Source: JAFLUQ01 sp964442035 (GTDB lineage: Bacteria > Bacillota > Clostridia > UMGS1883). From it: a stretch of 42,206 bases of DNA. Below, in pieces: positions 31,883-39,442 of this stretch (position 1 is the first letter of the stretch; each line of letters starts with the position of its first letter). A model generated the notes under the pieces. The model was not told the DNA's origin and did not search any database. It was given only the letters and a program-made list of their open reading frames with translations. The stretch lies in the NCBI GenBank assembly GCA_964442035.1, contig CAYTWZ010000004.1:1-42206 (forward strand). The letters are read 5' to 3'. The translations under genes were made by a program, and so were the position numbers.

Positions 31883-34800
31883 TTATCTTCTTTTCCGCTT
31901 GGAAAAAAGGACCGTGAGCATTGCGGCGCAGGAAAGCGCCAGCAGGAGTTCGGCGGGGATCAGAGTGGCCAGGAAGCCATTTCCGCCGGTTTTGGGGAGG
32001 GTGAAAATGTCATTGTTGATGACCCGGAAGCTGTTTTCAAAGTTGTTCTCCGGCAGCAGCTTCTCCACCAGGATGGGGTCCTTGAGCAGCTGATAGCCGT
32101 TGGGGGCCTCCACCTCGGTAATGCGGTAGTACACCGCCGGATACAGTCCAATGAAGTCCACCGTCCCGTCGTCTCCGATGGTCAGGCAACCGTTCTCGTC
32201 CAGCTCCGGGCTGGAGCAGCCGCCCATAACGATATCATCGGCCTTAGTCACCAACTGCCAGTCGATACCGTCCGCGCTCCACTCCAAGCGGAATTTAGAG
32301 CCGGGGAGGGGATTGCCGTCGGTATCCGTCTTGCTCAGGTGCAGGGCGGCGGGGCGCATGGTATCGGCACATTCTGTGGTAAAGGCGGGATGATCTTCCG
32401 TACCGGTGACGGTGAAGGTATAGGACCATTCTTCGTTACACTGGTAGTAGTCGTTGCCCTTGGTTTCCTTGACCTCGTAGGTACCCACCGGGAAGATGTT
32501 TCCAGTGGAGATAAGGCCGGTTTCGTCCACGGTGAGGACCAGGCACGCCTCATCCGGCTGGGCGGTCTCGTTTTCCCCGATTTTTACCGGGTTTGCGGAA
32601 CGGTTGTACACGGTGAATTCGCACCCTGCCAGGGTGGCCCAGGTGGGAGCGGTGGTGCCGAAATCCTTGTCCTTCTTCTGGATGGTAAGACTGCCGAAGA
32701 TCTCCTGGTTGATCGGCTCGTATATGCCAAAATTACCGCTGGCCATGTCAACCAGGATTTCCCAGGATTCCGGGGTCCAGACAAACTTTGCACCATAAGG
32801 ACTGCTCGGATCCTCAACAATAGAGACATACAGAGACTGCGGAAGCACGATATATCCGAGGGAGTTCTCGATTTCAGTGATTTTTGCCGTGCCAAGGGGC
32901 ATTTCATTTTGCCCAGAAGAATTTACATACAGGGCATCACTGGTATAATCCGGTGCAAGGAACGACGGATTATATCGTGCCCATCCGTCTTCATCCGTCT
33001 GGAAATACCACGTTCTCTTTGCGTCACCAGACCAGCTCTCGTTATCGAAGTACTCAAACTGGAACACCGCGCCGGAGAAGGAGCTGTCGCCCTGGGGGGT
33101 GGTAGTATCCTTGTCCACCTTAGTGATCGCGAACGGCGGGTCCATTACCGGCACATCCGACACCTGTACAACGCATTCGCCGGAGATGGGGATCGTAAAG
33201 GGGACTGGAGTGCTGTCCAGGCGGAAGCCTTTGGGCGCTTCTACTTCCACGACGTATCCGGAGGTCCCGGGTTTGAATTTTTTGGTAGTGGTCACAGTAC
33301 CGTTTGCGCCTGTGGTAATGGTCTCAACAACGTTTTCGTCAATGATAACGTCGTATTTTGCTCCCTCCAGGGAGTACATGGCATTGTCCGTTAGCTGGGC
33401 GATGCACTCCGGGGAAGCGTTGATGCCCTTTTCCAGGGTAAGCGGCTGATCCAGCGTAGGATCGACACTGCCGTAGGGTGTCCAGTAACCACGGAAATAG
33501 TAGTAACGGCTGCTGGAATCTACGCCGTCTGCCTGGATACGGTTGACGAAGCCGGTGCCGTATGTGGTCTGCCAGTCGTAAATATTTACACTGTGGCTCG
33601 TGCAGCCGTGGTCACCGTATAGCAGCATACAGCCTACCAGGTCGGTGTTGGAATTTACATTTGACCAATCCACATATGCCCAGTGACAATCCACCGTACC
33701 CAAAAGACTGGAGGGGCTGGAGTAGGGAGTCGTCAGGGTTTGAGTTGCAACCCATTTTTCGCCCTGGTAATACAAGCTTCGGTAGCTGAGGATGTTGCCG
33801 GACAGGTATTCCCTAGTTCCTACGGAGGACTGGGTTTCCTGGCCATACCAGGCCCAGATGATCGTGGGGATCAGAGTGTCGCCATCTTCTTCCACGGACA
33901 GTCTGTCATTGAAAGAGTCCAAATAATTTTGGATTTTGTCCTCCGGGGTCCCCAGCATACGCAGAACTTTTGTGTATGTGGAGCTGTCGTTGCCGACGGA
34001 CGATTTATCCCACGCGCCGTAGTCGTTGCCAAAAATGATTTTTTTGACAAAGTTATATACATCCTGGCCGTAATTTAGCGGATAATTTGTTCCCCGATAC
34101 CCATAGATGTTTGCCTCACCTGCACCGGATGACCAGAACGTGTTCTGTGGGAGCCAGGTGAATCCGTCCAGCACGGTATTGTTTAGTACCGTGCCGTCAT
34201 CATCCATTGCCGGATGTGCCGCGTTTTCCCCCTTCAGCAGCGTGTCGATCACGCAGTTATAGCTATTATTGCGGTTCCAGCAGTCCTCGTACCTGTAATA
34301 GACGACCTGCATGGTCACGCCCACTGCGGTCCCGAGGTTACTGCCCTTTCCGCCCGTTCCGCCGCCGCCGATGGAACCGCCCGCTCCGATGGTAGAACCG
34401 GAGGAACCGCCGTAGGTGCTTACGGGTTCAACGCCGGTCACGGTGAAAACGCCGCTGTCCAGCGCGGTAAGGGGGATGGCTATCCGAACAGTACCGACGG
34501 CAGCGTCCTCAGTTACCATAACATCAGGATGGACATTGCAGTCACTGTCCTGGCCCTGGAGGATGAATGGACTGCCAGACAGCCGGTCTCCGGGAAGCGT
34601 CAGGGTCAACGTAAAGCTGCCCTGGATCCTGCCGGAGAGGAAGCCAACCTGAAACGGCACAATGGTTATAGGGGCATAGGTGCTGCCGGTATAGGCGTAT
34701 ATCGCCATCATAAGATCGTCCACCATGTCATCCGTGGCCTCCATCGGGAGAATCTGGAAATCTGTGGCGTCGGACGCTTCCACGGTGCCGACGATCTCAG

Positions 34801-35158
34801 CGGTAACGGATCCGTCGGGCGTAGTGGCCCGGTAAAGCTCCTGGACCTCCGGCTCCGTTGGTGTCGAGAACACCGGATCGGTAGGTTCCTCCGCTGTGGA
34901 TGTGCTTTCCGGCGGAACGGCGGACGGATCCGGCACTTCCGGCACGGTGGCCTCTGTCGGATCGGGCGGATCCTCCGGCGGCAGGGTTTCCACCGTCACG
35001 GCAGGTTCCGTTTCGGTGGTCGGCGGATCTGTTGCGCCTGTAGTCACCGGTACGGTCTCCTCCGGCAGCTCTGTCGCGAAGACAGCCGCCGCCGGAAGGC
35101 AGGACAGCACCAGCACCACCGCAAGCAGCAGCGCCGCCATACGTTTGATGTTTCTCAT
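31883..35158 (-). CDS. LPKTG pilus tip adhesin
   Basis: This 1091-residue surface protein has a signal peptide nearly identical to that of the secreted hydrolase, a Pro/Thr/Glu-rich stalk (30-110), a beta domain, a Gly-rich linker (about 250-275) and a large unrecognised domain (about 285-560) with several Cys and a TIIWAWYGQ motif that faintly recalls thioester adhesin domains. Several SpaA/Cna-B repeats follow (GAKYDVIIDENV, VFQFEYFDNE, CEFTVYNR, SKFRLEWSADG, the last with an E-box YRITEVEAPNGYQLL). The protein ends in LPKTG (1054-1058), a membrane helix and a basic tail. It is placed first in the pilus operon, as tip proteins often are. AGGAGG lies 6 bases before the ATG. Confidence 0.87.
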   Translation of the reverse strand: MRNIKRMAALLLAVVLVLSCLPAAAVFATELPEETVPVTTGATDPPTTETEPAVTVETLPPEDPPDPTEATVPEVPDPSAVPPESTSTAEEPTDPVFSTPTEPEVQELYRATTPDGSVTAEIVGTVEASDATDFQILPMEATDDMVDDLMMAIYAYTGSTYAPITIVPFQVGFLSGRIQGSFTLTLTLPGDRLSGSPFILQGQDSDCNVHPDVMVTEDAAVGTVRIAIPLTALDSGVFTVTGVEPVSTYGGSSGSTIGAGGSIGGGGTGGKGSNLGTAVGVTMQVVYYRYEDCWNRNNSYNCVIDTLLKGENAAHPAMDDDGTVLNNTVLDGFTWLPQNTFWSSGAGEANIYGYRGTNYPLNYGQDVYNFVKKIIFGNDYGAWDKSSVGNDSSTYTKVLRMLGTPEDKIQNYLDSFNDRLSVEEDGDTLIPTIIWAWYGQETQSSVGTREYLSGNILSYRSLYYQGEKWVATQTLTTPYSSPSSLLGTVDCHWAYVDWSNVNSNTDLVGCMLLYGDHGCTSHSVNIYDWQTTYGTGFVNRIQADGVDSSSRYYYFRGYWTPYGSVDPTLDQPLTLEKGINASPECIAQLTDNAMYSLEGAKYDVIIDENVVETITTGANGTVTTTKKFKPGTSGYVVEVEAPKGFRLDSTPVPFTIPISGECVVQVSDVPVMDPPFAITKVDKDTTTPQGDSSFSGAVFQFEYFDNESWSGDAKRTWYFQTDEDGWARYNPSFLAPDYTSDALYVNSSGQNEMPLGTAKITEIENSLGYIVLPQSLYVSIVEDPSSPYGAKFVWTPESWEILVDMASGNFGIYEPINQEIFGSLTIQKKDKDFGTTAPTWATLAGCEFTVYNRSANPVKIGENETAQPDEACLVLTVDETGLISTGNIFPVGTYEVKETKGNDYYQCNEEWSYTFTVTGTEDHPAFTTECADTMRPAALHLSKTDTDGNPLPGSKFRLEWSADGIDWQLVTKADDIVMGGCSSPELDENGCLTIGDDGTVDFIGLYPAVYYRITEVEAPNGYQLLKDPILVEKLLPENNFENSFRVINNDIFTLPKTGGNGFLATLIPAELLLALSCAAMLTVLFSKRKRR

Positions 35159-35171
35159 GGTTTACCTCCTG
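35091..35171 (-). repeat. 81-bp signal-peptide repeat, copy 2
   Basis: Matches 15490-15570 with one visible mismatch, covering the ribosome site, start codon and most of the signal peptide of the tip adhesin gene. Confidence 0.9.
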
Positions 35172-35246
35172 ATATATATTTGTTTCGCCCGGATCCGGAT
35201 AGACCGGGCGGAAACAGCGGACGAAACAGCCCACGATTTTGGGCAT

Positions 35247-35281
35247 AGAAAAACCCCTCAGTGAAAATATCACTAAGGGGT
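35247..35281 (-). terminator. Terminator 2 after the lipoprotein gene
   Basis: ACCCCTCAGTGA (35253-35264) pairs with TCACTAAGGGGT (35270-35281) with one mismatch; on the minus strand TTTTTC follows. Confidence 0.85.
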
Positions 35282-35360
35282 GGATGATTGGAAGTATTCA
35301 GTTTTTACAGCCCCTGTGGAGGGGGAAATGGTGTTCCTTTTCCTCTCAGTAGAACGGCAT

Positions 35361-35393
35361 GAAAAATCCCCCGGAAGAATCTTCCGAGGGATT
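35361..35393 (-). terminator. Terminator 1 after the lipoprotein gene
   Basis: AATCCC and CGGAAG (35365-35377) pair with CTTCCG and GGGATT (35381-35393) around a 3-base loop, one mismatch; on the minus strand TTTTTC follows. Two terminators in a row insulate the pilus operon from the lipoprotein gene. Confidence 0.85.
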
Positions 35394-35406
35394 GAATATA
35401 GGGTGT

Positions 35407-36108
35407 TTATTTTGTTGCGCCGCAGATAGAGCATTCGTCCCAGTCTTTGGCGGGGGTGTCAATGATCCAGAAGGGGGCGGAACCCCAGCCCCCATGATTA
35501 GTCACGGCCTCTACATTCCCAAAGCTTTTTGCATGAGCCGCCCATTCGGGTTCTGAACCGAATTGTGCACCACATTGACACACGCATTTAAACTCCTGAT
35601 GTTTTACTTCGTCCTGATGGTGGTGCACCCAATTGTGTTCAGTCTGGGGAATGGTCTCCGTGTAGCTGTCACCGCAGGAGCAGGTATAGGTGCTGCTGCC
35701 GCTTGCGGTGCAGGTCGCCGGAGTGGTGCTGCTGAGGGTATAGCTGTGGACGTGCTGGGTCGGTGACGGAGAGTTCGTTGTGGGGGGCTGGGTCGTAGCC
35801 GGGGATCCGGAAGATCCGCCGCTGCCACCGCACTGCGGATTGCTCCCGCTATTCCCGGTTTGCTGGGCACTACTGCTGCCGGAAGCCCCGGTTTTATCTT
35901 CATCCGAGGAGTCGTTCCCCTGGGTAGTTTCCGGCGTAGTGCCTTCCGGATTTGTTTTTTTTGTGACGCTTACATTTTCTGTTGCCGCAGTGGCTTCTGT
36001 GGTGACGGTAGGCTCCGTCTCCTCCTGCCCGGCCTTGCGGCATCCATACAGTCCCAGCAGCGTAACAATAAGCACTGCCGCCAGGATTAAGCTGATCAAC
36101 TTTTTCAT
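35407..36108 (-). CDS. Lipoprotein with one Cys-rich repeat
   Basis: The 233-residue protein has a lipobox (LLGLYGC, Cys 23), a long Thr/Ser/Gly-rich low-complexity stalk (25-118) and a C-terminal globular part with a HxH, CTASGSSTYTCSCGDSYTE and a second Cys cluster (FKCVCQCGAQF, ECSICGATK at the end). The Cys pattern suggests metal-binding ribbons. AAAGGAG lies 8 bases before the ATG. It is related to the longer lipoprotein encoded upstream. Function unknown; a surface role is likely. Confidence 0.75.
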   Translation of the reverse strand: MKKLISLILAAVLIVTLLGLYGCRKAGQEETEPTVTTEATAATENVSVTKKTNPEGTTPETTQGNDSSDEDKTGASGSSSAQQTGNSGSNPQCGGSGGSSGSPATTQPPTTNSPSPTQHVHSYTLSSTTPATCTASGSSTYTCSCGDSYTETIPQTEHNWVHHHQDEVKHQEFKCVCQCGAQFGSEPEWAAHAKSFGNVEAVTNHGGWGSAPFWIIDTPAKDWDECSICGATK

Positions 36109-36219
36109 AACACAGGCTCCTTTCTAAGCTTGTTTTCCCGCATCATCAATATATCACAAAAATGTCCCCATAAGCGGGACTTTATCGCCGGTCAGAAAAA
36201 ATTTTCCGGAGAATTACTC

Positions 36220-36253
36220 TTGATTTTCCCCCCCGGCGTTGTGCTATTATAAT
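36220..36253 (+). promoter_or_regulatory. Possible promoter of the small RNA at 36258
   Basis: TTGATT (36220-36225) and TATTATAAT (36245-36253) with an overlong spacer (19 bases to TATTAT, 22 to TATAAT). The TATAAT is perfect, the -35 placement is not. Confidence 0.45.
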
Positions 36254-36257
36254 ACCA

Positions 36258-36353
36258 GAAGGGGCACCGACGAACGGTCGCCTCCCTGCACGTTAGGAAA
36301 TTACTCCGTCACTGCTTGGTAGGCATGTGGGACGGGGTAATTTCCTTTTGTTT
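36258..36353 (+). ncRNA. Candidate small RNA of about 95 nt
   Basis: Between a TATAAT box (36248-36253) and a strong terminator. The 5' part folds as GGC-ACCG/CGGT-GCC (about 36262-36282). The 3' stem is GGAAATTACTCCGTC (36296-36310) with GACGGGGTAATTTCC (36331-36345), 15 bp with one wobble, then TTTTGTTT. The 20-base loop is free for base pairing. No reading frame lies inside. It is on the plus strand between two minus-strand lipoprotein genes. Confidence 0.55.
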
Positions 36354-36450
36354 GCCATATTGCTATGGTAAGGAAATTGCTGATCTCACTTCTTGCGAAA
36401 AATCGCAACAAGGAGAGAGATGATCGATATAATCAGCGAGGCAAACAAAA

Positions 36451-36600
36451 TCATTGTTTACATGGCTTCATATTCGTAGCAATCCACTTAACTACAACGA
36501 AAATAGCTGTGAGCAAGGCAATAGCTATGACAAACATCATTAGCCTCGTGCTATCGTTCAATTCAAGAAACTGAAGGATTTTGTCGAAAATGTTCCCTCC
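36451..36600 (-). other. Out-of-frame membrane-anchor tail of the lipoprotein gene
   Basis: In the -1 frame relative to the gene ending at 36558, the sequence encodes GGNIFDKILQFLELNDSTRL, then a clear membrane helix (MMFVIAIALLTAIFVVVKWI) and a short basic tail, ending at TGA 36451. The join point lies near 36582-36600 (GAGGGAAC or the AAAA run). A one-base indel or ribosomal frameshifting would attach this anchor. Confidence 0.65.
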
Positions 36601-37751
36601 AGCCGTGGAATGGTTCCGGTCTCCGTCTTGCCGCACCGCTGGCATCTCCGCTCCTTTGTACCAACGCTGTCTGCGGTGGGTTCCTGGGTAACGACCCAAC
36701 TGCCCCAATCATGCCCCAGGGCGGGAGTGATTTTATCTGTGTAGCGGTATCCGCACATCCGGCAGACGTATTCTGTGTGACCTGCTTCCTCACACGCGGC
36801 AGGATACTCCTGTGCAATGTAGTCATGGGGGATCCTCTGCGTGTAGGTGTCCCGGTAGCTCTGGCCGCATTTGGTACAGGTATGCTCCACATAGCCTTCG
36901 CTCCGGCATGTGGGGGAGACGGAGCTGGCGGTGTAGGTATGTTCCAATTTTGGGATTGCCTCTGTATACTGGCTGCCGCAGGAGCAAATGTACGTCCGGA
37001 CACCCTGGGCAGCGCAGGTGGGAGCTTCCGTCACGGTGCTCTGGTAGCTGTGGGTATGTTCCTGGATGACCTTGTCCAGGGTGCACTCCTCAACCGCCTG
37101 GCAGCGGCTGCACACCCGCTGGGCCTTCCCTGCCGCAAGCTGGGTCGGCTCCGTTATGGTTTTCCATTCGCCCCAGTTATGGCCCAGGGCATTGGTATAT
37201 TTATCCACATAGCTATCGCCGCACGCGCAGGTGTACCGGGTGTAGCCCCGATCCTCACAGGTCGGCTGTATTACCTCCGCCGTGTACTCGTGCACATGCT
37301 CCGGTTCCCGGGATTTGGGGATCTTGTTCAGATCTCCGGAAGCAAATTTTACATACTGGAGGCTGATCCATCCCTGATCGATGCGCCCCCACCAGGCGTC
37401 GTTTACCTGGATCCGCTCGTATACGGTGACGTCCGTCCCCTTTTCCAGGACACCCAGGGCAGAGAACCAGGAACCGGCTCCGGACCGGATATTCAGGGTG
37501 TTGGACGTGACCTCCCCGTGGATCCCCTTCTCCTCCTCCGGCTCTGTGGCTTTCTCTGTGGTTTCTACGGTGGCTTCCTCCATGGTTTCCGTAGGTGCTG
37601 TGGTTGCGGCTGTGGATTCCGTAGGAGCGGTGGTAGCCGCACCGGCCTCCGTGGTGACAGGCGGCTCCGTCTCCTCTGGAGCCTTGCTCTTGCAGCCGAA
37701 GAGGCTCAGCACCATTGCTGCCGCAAGGATCAGGGTTAGTAGTTTCTTCAT
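36558..37751 (-). CDS. Lipoprotein with SH3b domain and tandem Cys repeats
   Basis: This 397-residue lipoprotein has a lipobox (LSLFGC, Cys 20), a Thr/Glu stalk, a bacterial SH3 domain (about 78-138; NTLNIRSGAGSWFSALGVL, WWGRIDQGWISL) that may bind peptidoglycan, and then about six repeats of 40 residues built on H-Y, C-x6-G-Y and Y-x-C-x-C-G-x-x-Y-x-D patterns (for example YTCACGDSYVDKYTNALGHN). The repeats look like metal- or disulphide-stabilised ribbons. The frame stops abruptly after LEGTFSTKSFSFLN, while the -1 frame continues into a membrane helix, so the 3' end may be frameshifted. AAGGAG lies 8 bases before the ATG. Confidence 0.8.
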   Translation of the reverse strand: MKKLLTLILAAAMVLSLFGCKSKAPEETEPPVTTEAGAATTAPTESTAATTAPTETMEEATVETTEKATEPEEEKGIHGEVTSNTLNIRSGAGSWFSALGVLEKGTDVTVYERIQVNDAWWGRIDQGWISLQYVKFASGDLNKIPKSREPEHVHEYTAEVIQPTCEDRGYTRYTCACGDSYVDKYTNALGHNWGEWKTITEPTQLAAGKAQRVCSRCQAVEECTLDKVIQEHTHSYQSTVTEAPTCAAQGVRTYICSCGSQYTEAIPKLEHTYTASSVSPTCRSEGYVEHTCTKCGQSYRDTYTQRIPHDYIAQEYPAACEEAGHTEYVCRMCGYRYTDKITPALGHDWGSWVVTQEPTADSVGTKERRCQRCGKTETGTIPRLEGTFSTKSFSFLN

Positions 37752-37834
37752 TTTGTGTTCTCCTTTTGGTTCATATATTTGAGCCTTCCTATGCCAAAAG
37801 CAAGGGAGGCTCGGTTTTACATATTTGCTTTGAA

Positions 37835-38005
37835 TCAGTGAATGGACAATAAAAGCGCGGCAATTGCCGCACCCAGTGCCAGAAATGATATTATCACAGC
37901 AACAATTCCCATCAAGAAAGCCATCCTTCCTTTTCTTTGCTTTTTTTCAGCATTTAAAGTATTGAAAGTTACTTGCGTATTCTTTCGATTGTTACTCTTT
38001 GCCAT
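37835..38005 (-). CDS. Small basic single-span membrane protein
   Basis: The start is taken as ATG 38005 (MAKSNNRKNTQVTFNTLNAE), because the ATG at 38032 lies in the -10 box of the likely promoter. A weak AAGGA precedes 38005. The 56-residue product has a basic N-terminus and one long membrane helix (MAFLMGIVAVIISFLALGAA IAALLL). Function unknown; size and shape would also fit a small membrane toxin or a regulator of a larger membrane protein. Confidence 0.6.
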   Translation of the reverse strand: MAKSNNRKNTQVTFNTLNAEKKQRKGRMAFLMGIVAVIISFLALGAAIAALLLSIH

Positions 38006-38030
38006 ATTTTGAAAATTCCTTTTTATTTTC

Positions 38031-38078
38031 ATTATACGACAAATTGGCGGTCTATTACAAACAATGAGTTATTGTTTG
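38031..38078 (-). promoter_or_regulatory. Promoter with overlapping palindrome
   Basis: On the minus strand TTGTAA (38060-38055), 18-base spacer, TATAAT (38036-38031). A perfect inverted repeat, CAAACAAT (38058-38065) and ATTGTTTG (38071-38078), touches the -35 box and could be an operator. Confidence 0.6.
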
Positions 38079-38119
38079 CATTTCCCTGGATAAGAACTGG
38101 GCATCGTGCGTTCCATGTA

Positions 38120-38425
38120 TTACGTGTCCTCCTCCCGGTTTTCTGTTTCATGTACCATAGCTGCCTGGGCGTCCTCATAGGAAAGGTAGCAATCCGTGTC
38201 AGGGAAAATGACAAGCGGGAGACGGATATCCTCCGCCGTCTCCTCAATGAGGTGCTTGATCACATCGTCCAGATGGGGCAAATTGTTGATGTACGGTGTC
38301 AAAATCACCGCGCCCATCGTATTGGCAAGGAATAGATAACCGTCAATATCTACTGGTTCCCCAATTTCGTCCCGGACGATGGCCCACACACATTCTCCCG
38401 GGGTGATGTTTTTGATGCTTTCCAT
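38120..38425 (-). CDS. Unknown protein of the partition operon
   Basis: The start is ATG 38425, with AGGAGG 9 bases upstream. The 101-residue product (MESIKNITPGECVWAIVRDE, DIDGYLFLANTMGAVILTPY, LEETAEDIRLPLVIFPDTD) is an acidic alpha/beta protein with no recognised family. It lies 60 bases after parB in the same direction and ends in a Glu-rich tail. A role with ParA/ParB is suggested only by position. Confidence 0.65.
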   Translation of the reverse strand: MESIKNITPGECVWAIVRDEIGEPVDIDGYLFLANTMGAVILTPYINNLPHLDDVIKHLIEETAEDIRLPLVIFPDTDCYLSYEDAQAAMVHETENREEDT

Positions 38426-38485
38426 TTTTCTTTTCCTCCTAGTATAAAATTTCCCCTCCATTTTTGGAAGCGGGGTTAGATTCTA

Positions 38486-39442
38486 CTACTTGTTAAAGTA
38501 CGCTGTCAGCGCGTTCAGAATGGTTTCTTCCATATCCTTTGCCGGGGTGTTCGGCGGGAAGAAGATTTGGATCCGCTCTGTGGAGATCTGCTGCCGCTCC
38601 TCTCGCTCTTTGTCCGGGGGAAACAGCAGGGCGCATATGATCTCCTCGGAAAGCGGCGCTTCCTTGCTGTATCTCCGCAGGGCGTTGGCGATGCTGAGGC
38701 TGGGCATTTTCAGGCTGTTCTCCTCAATGACCCGCAGCAGCAGTTCTTGCTCCGCCTGGGGGATGTAGGACACCTCCACAGCGGCACGGAAACCGAATTT
38801 CTTATTATCCACCAGTTCCAGGAGGGCGGGGATCAGATAGGTGAGACGGATATAGCGCTGGATTTGAGTGGGGCCTTCCTTTGCGGTGGAAGCAACAATA
38901 TCCCGCGACGTTAACTTCTGTCCCAATGGGACAGAAGTTAAATTCTGGGACTTCGTCTCAATTGGGGACGAAATTAGATCGGTGCGCTGTCCCTGCCGGT
39001 TCATGGCTTCCAACTGGAGGCGATAAGCAAAAGCCTTTTCAGAGGGCAGCAGCGTTTCCCGGTGTTGGAGGTTGCTGTCCACCATCCGCAGCACCGCTTC
39101 GTCATCGTCCATCTGACGCACGGCGGCGGGAATAGTGGTCAGATCCGCCAGCTTGGCGGCGGCGACACGGTTGTGTCCGGCAATGATCTGGAAGCGCCCG
39201 TTTCCAGCGGGGCGGACGCATATCGGTTCAATGACTCCGTTTTTCCGGATGTTCTCCGCCAGCTCCAGAAGCTTATCCGGAGAGTAGGGCTTGAAGGGCT
39301 GAGGGGAGCCGCCTTCGTCCTGCCACGGATCCAGGATACCCAAAGGCAGTTGGGTGAGCTGCATGGGGGCCGCCGTGCCGATGCTGCCGTAGGTATCCGC
39401 CCACTCATTGGCTCCCCGGGCCTGATTTCGGCGTTCCATCAT
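38486..39442 (-). CDS. parB: ParB-family partition/nucleoid protein
   Basis: The 318-residue protein has the ParB N-terminal nuclease-like/CTP-binding domain (LLELAENIRKNGVIEPICVR, IIAGHNRVAAAKLA with the GHNR box) and then a helix-turn-helix region (DIVASTAKEGPTQIQRYIRL, LLELVDNKKFGFRAAVEVSY). Between them, residues about 153-180 are encoded by two palindromes and read LISSPIETKSQNLTSVPLGQ, longer than I expect in related ParBs. The start overlaps the stop of the preceding gene (ATGATG), with GGAGAAGG upstream. It works with the ParA encoded at 39853-40623 in element maintenance. Confidence 0.9.
   Translation of the reverse strand: MMERRNQARGANEWADTYGSIGTAAPMQLTQLPLGILDPWQDEGGSPQPFKPYSPDKLLELAENIRKNGVIEPICVRPAGNGRFQIIAGHNRVAAAKLADLTTIPAAVRQMDDDEAVLRMVDSNLQHRETLLPSEKAFAYRLQLEAMNRQGQRTDLISSPIETKSQNLTSVPLGQKLTSRDIVASTAKEGPTQIQRYIRLTYLIPALLELVDNKKFGFRAAVEVSYIPQAEQELLLRVIEENSLKMPSLSIANALRRYSKEAPLSEEIICALLFPPDKEREERQQISTERIQIFFPPNTPAKDMEETILNALTAYFNK
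38911..38975. repeat. Paired palindromes inside parB
   Basis: First palindrome: TTAACTTCTGTCCC (38911-38924) and GGGACAGAAGTTAA (38928-38941), a perfect 14-bp stem with a 3-base loop. Second: TTCGTC (38952-38957) and GACGAA (38967-38972) with inner wobble pairs and CAATTG at the centre. The pair matches the design of 3545-3607. Read as protein, the first gives LTSVPLGQKL on the coding strand and LTSVPMGQKL on the other. Confidence 0.9.

Noticed and set aside
29942..33394. A 1150-codon open frame on the plus strand opposite the pilin genes
   Set aside because: The minus strand has two full pilus proteins with signal peptides and sorting motifs. The plus frame crosses the gap between them, has Gly/Val-rich shadow composition and no ribosome site.
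36365..36574. A 69-codon plus-strand frame after the small RNA
   Set aside because: No ribosome site at its start and it is antisense to the membrane-anchor tail, whose composition explains the open frame.
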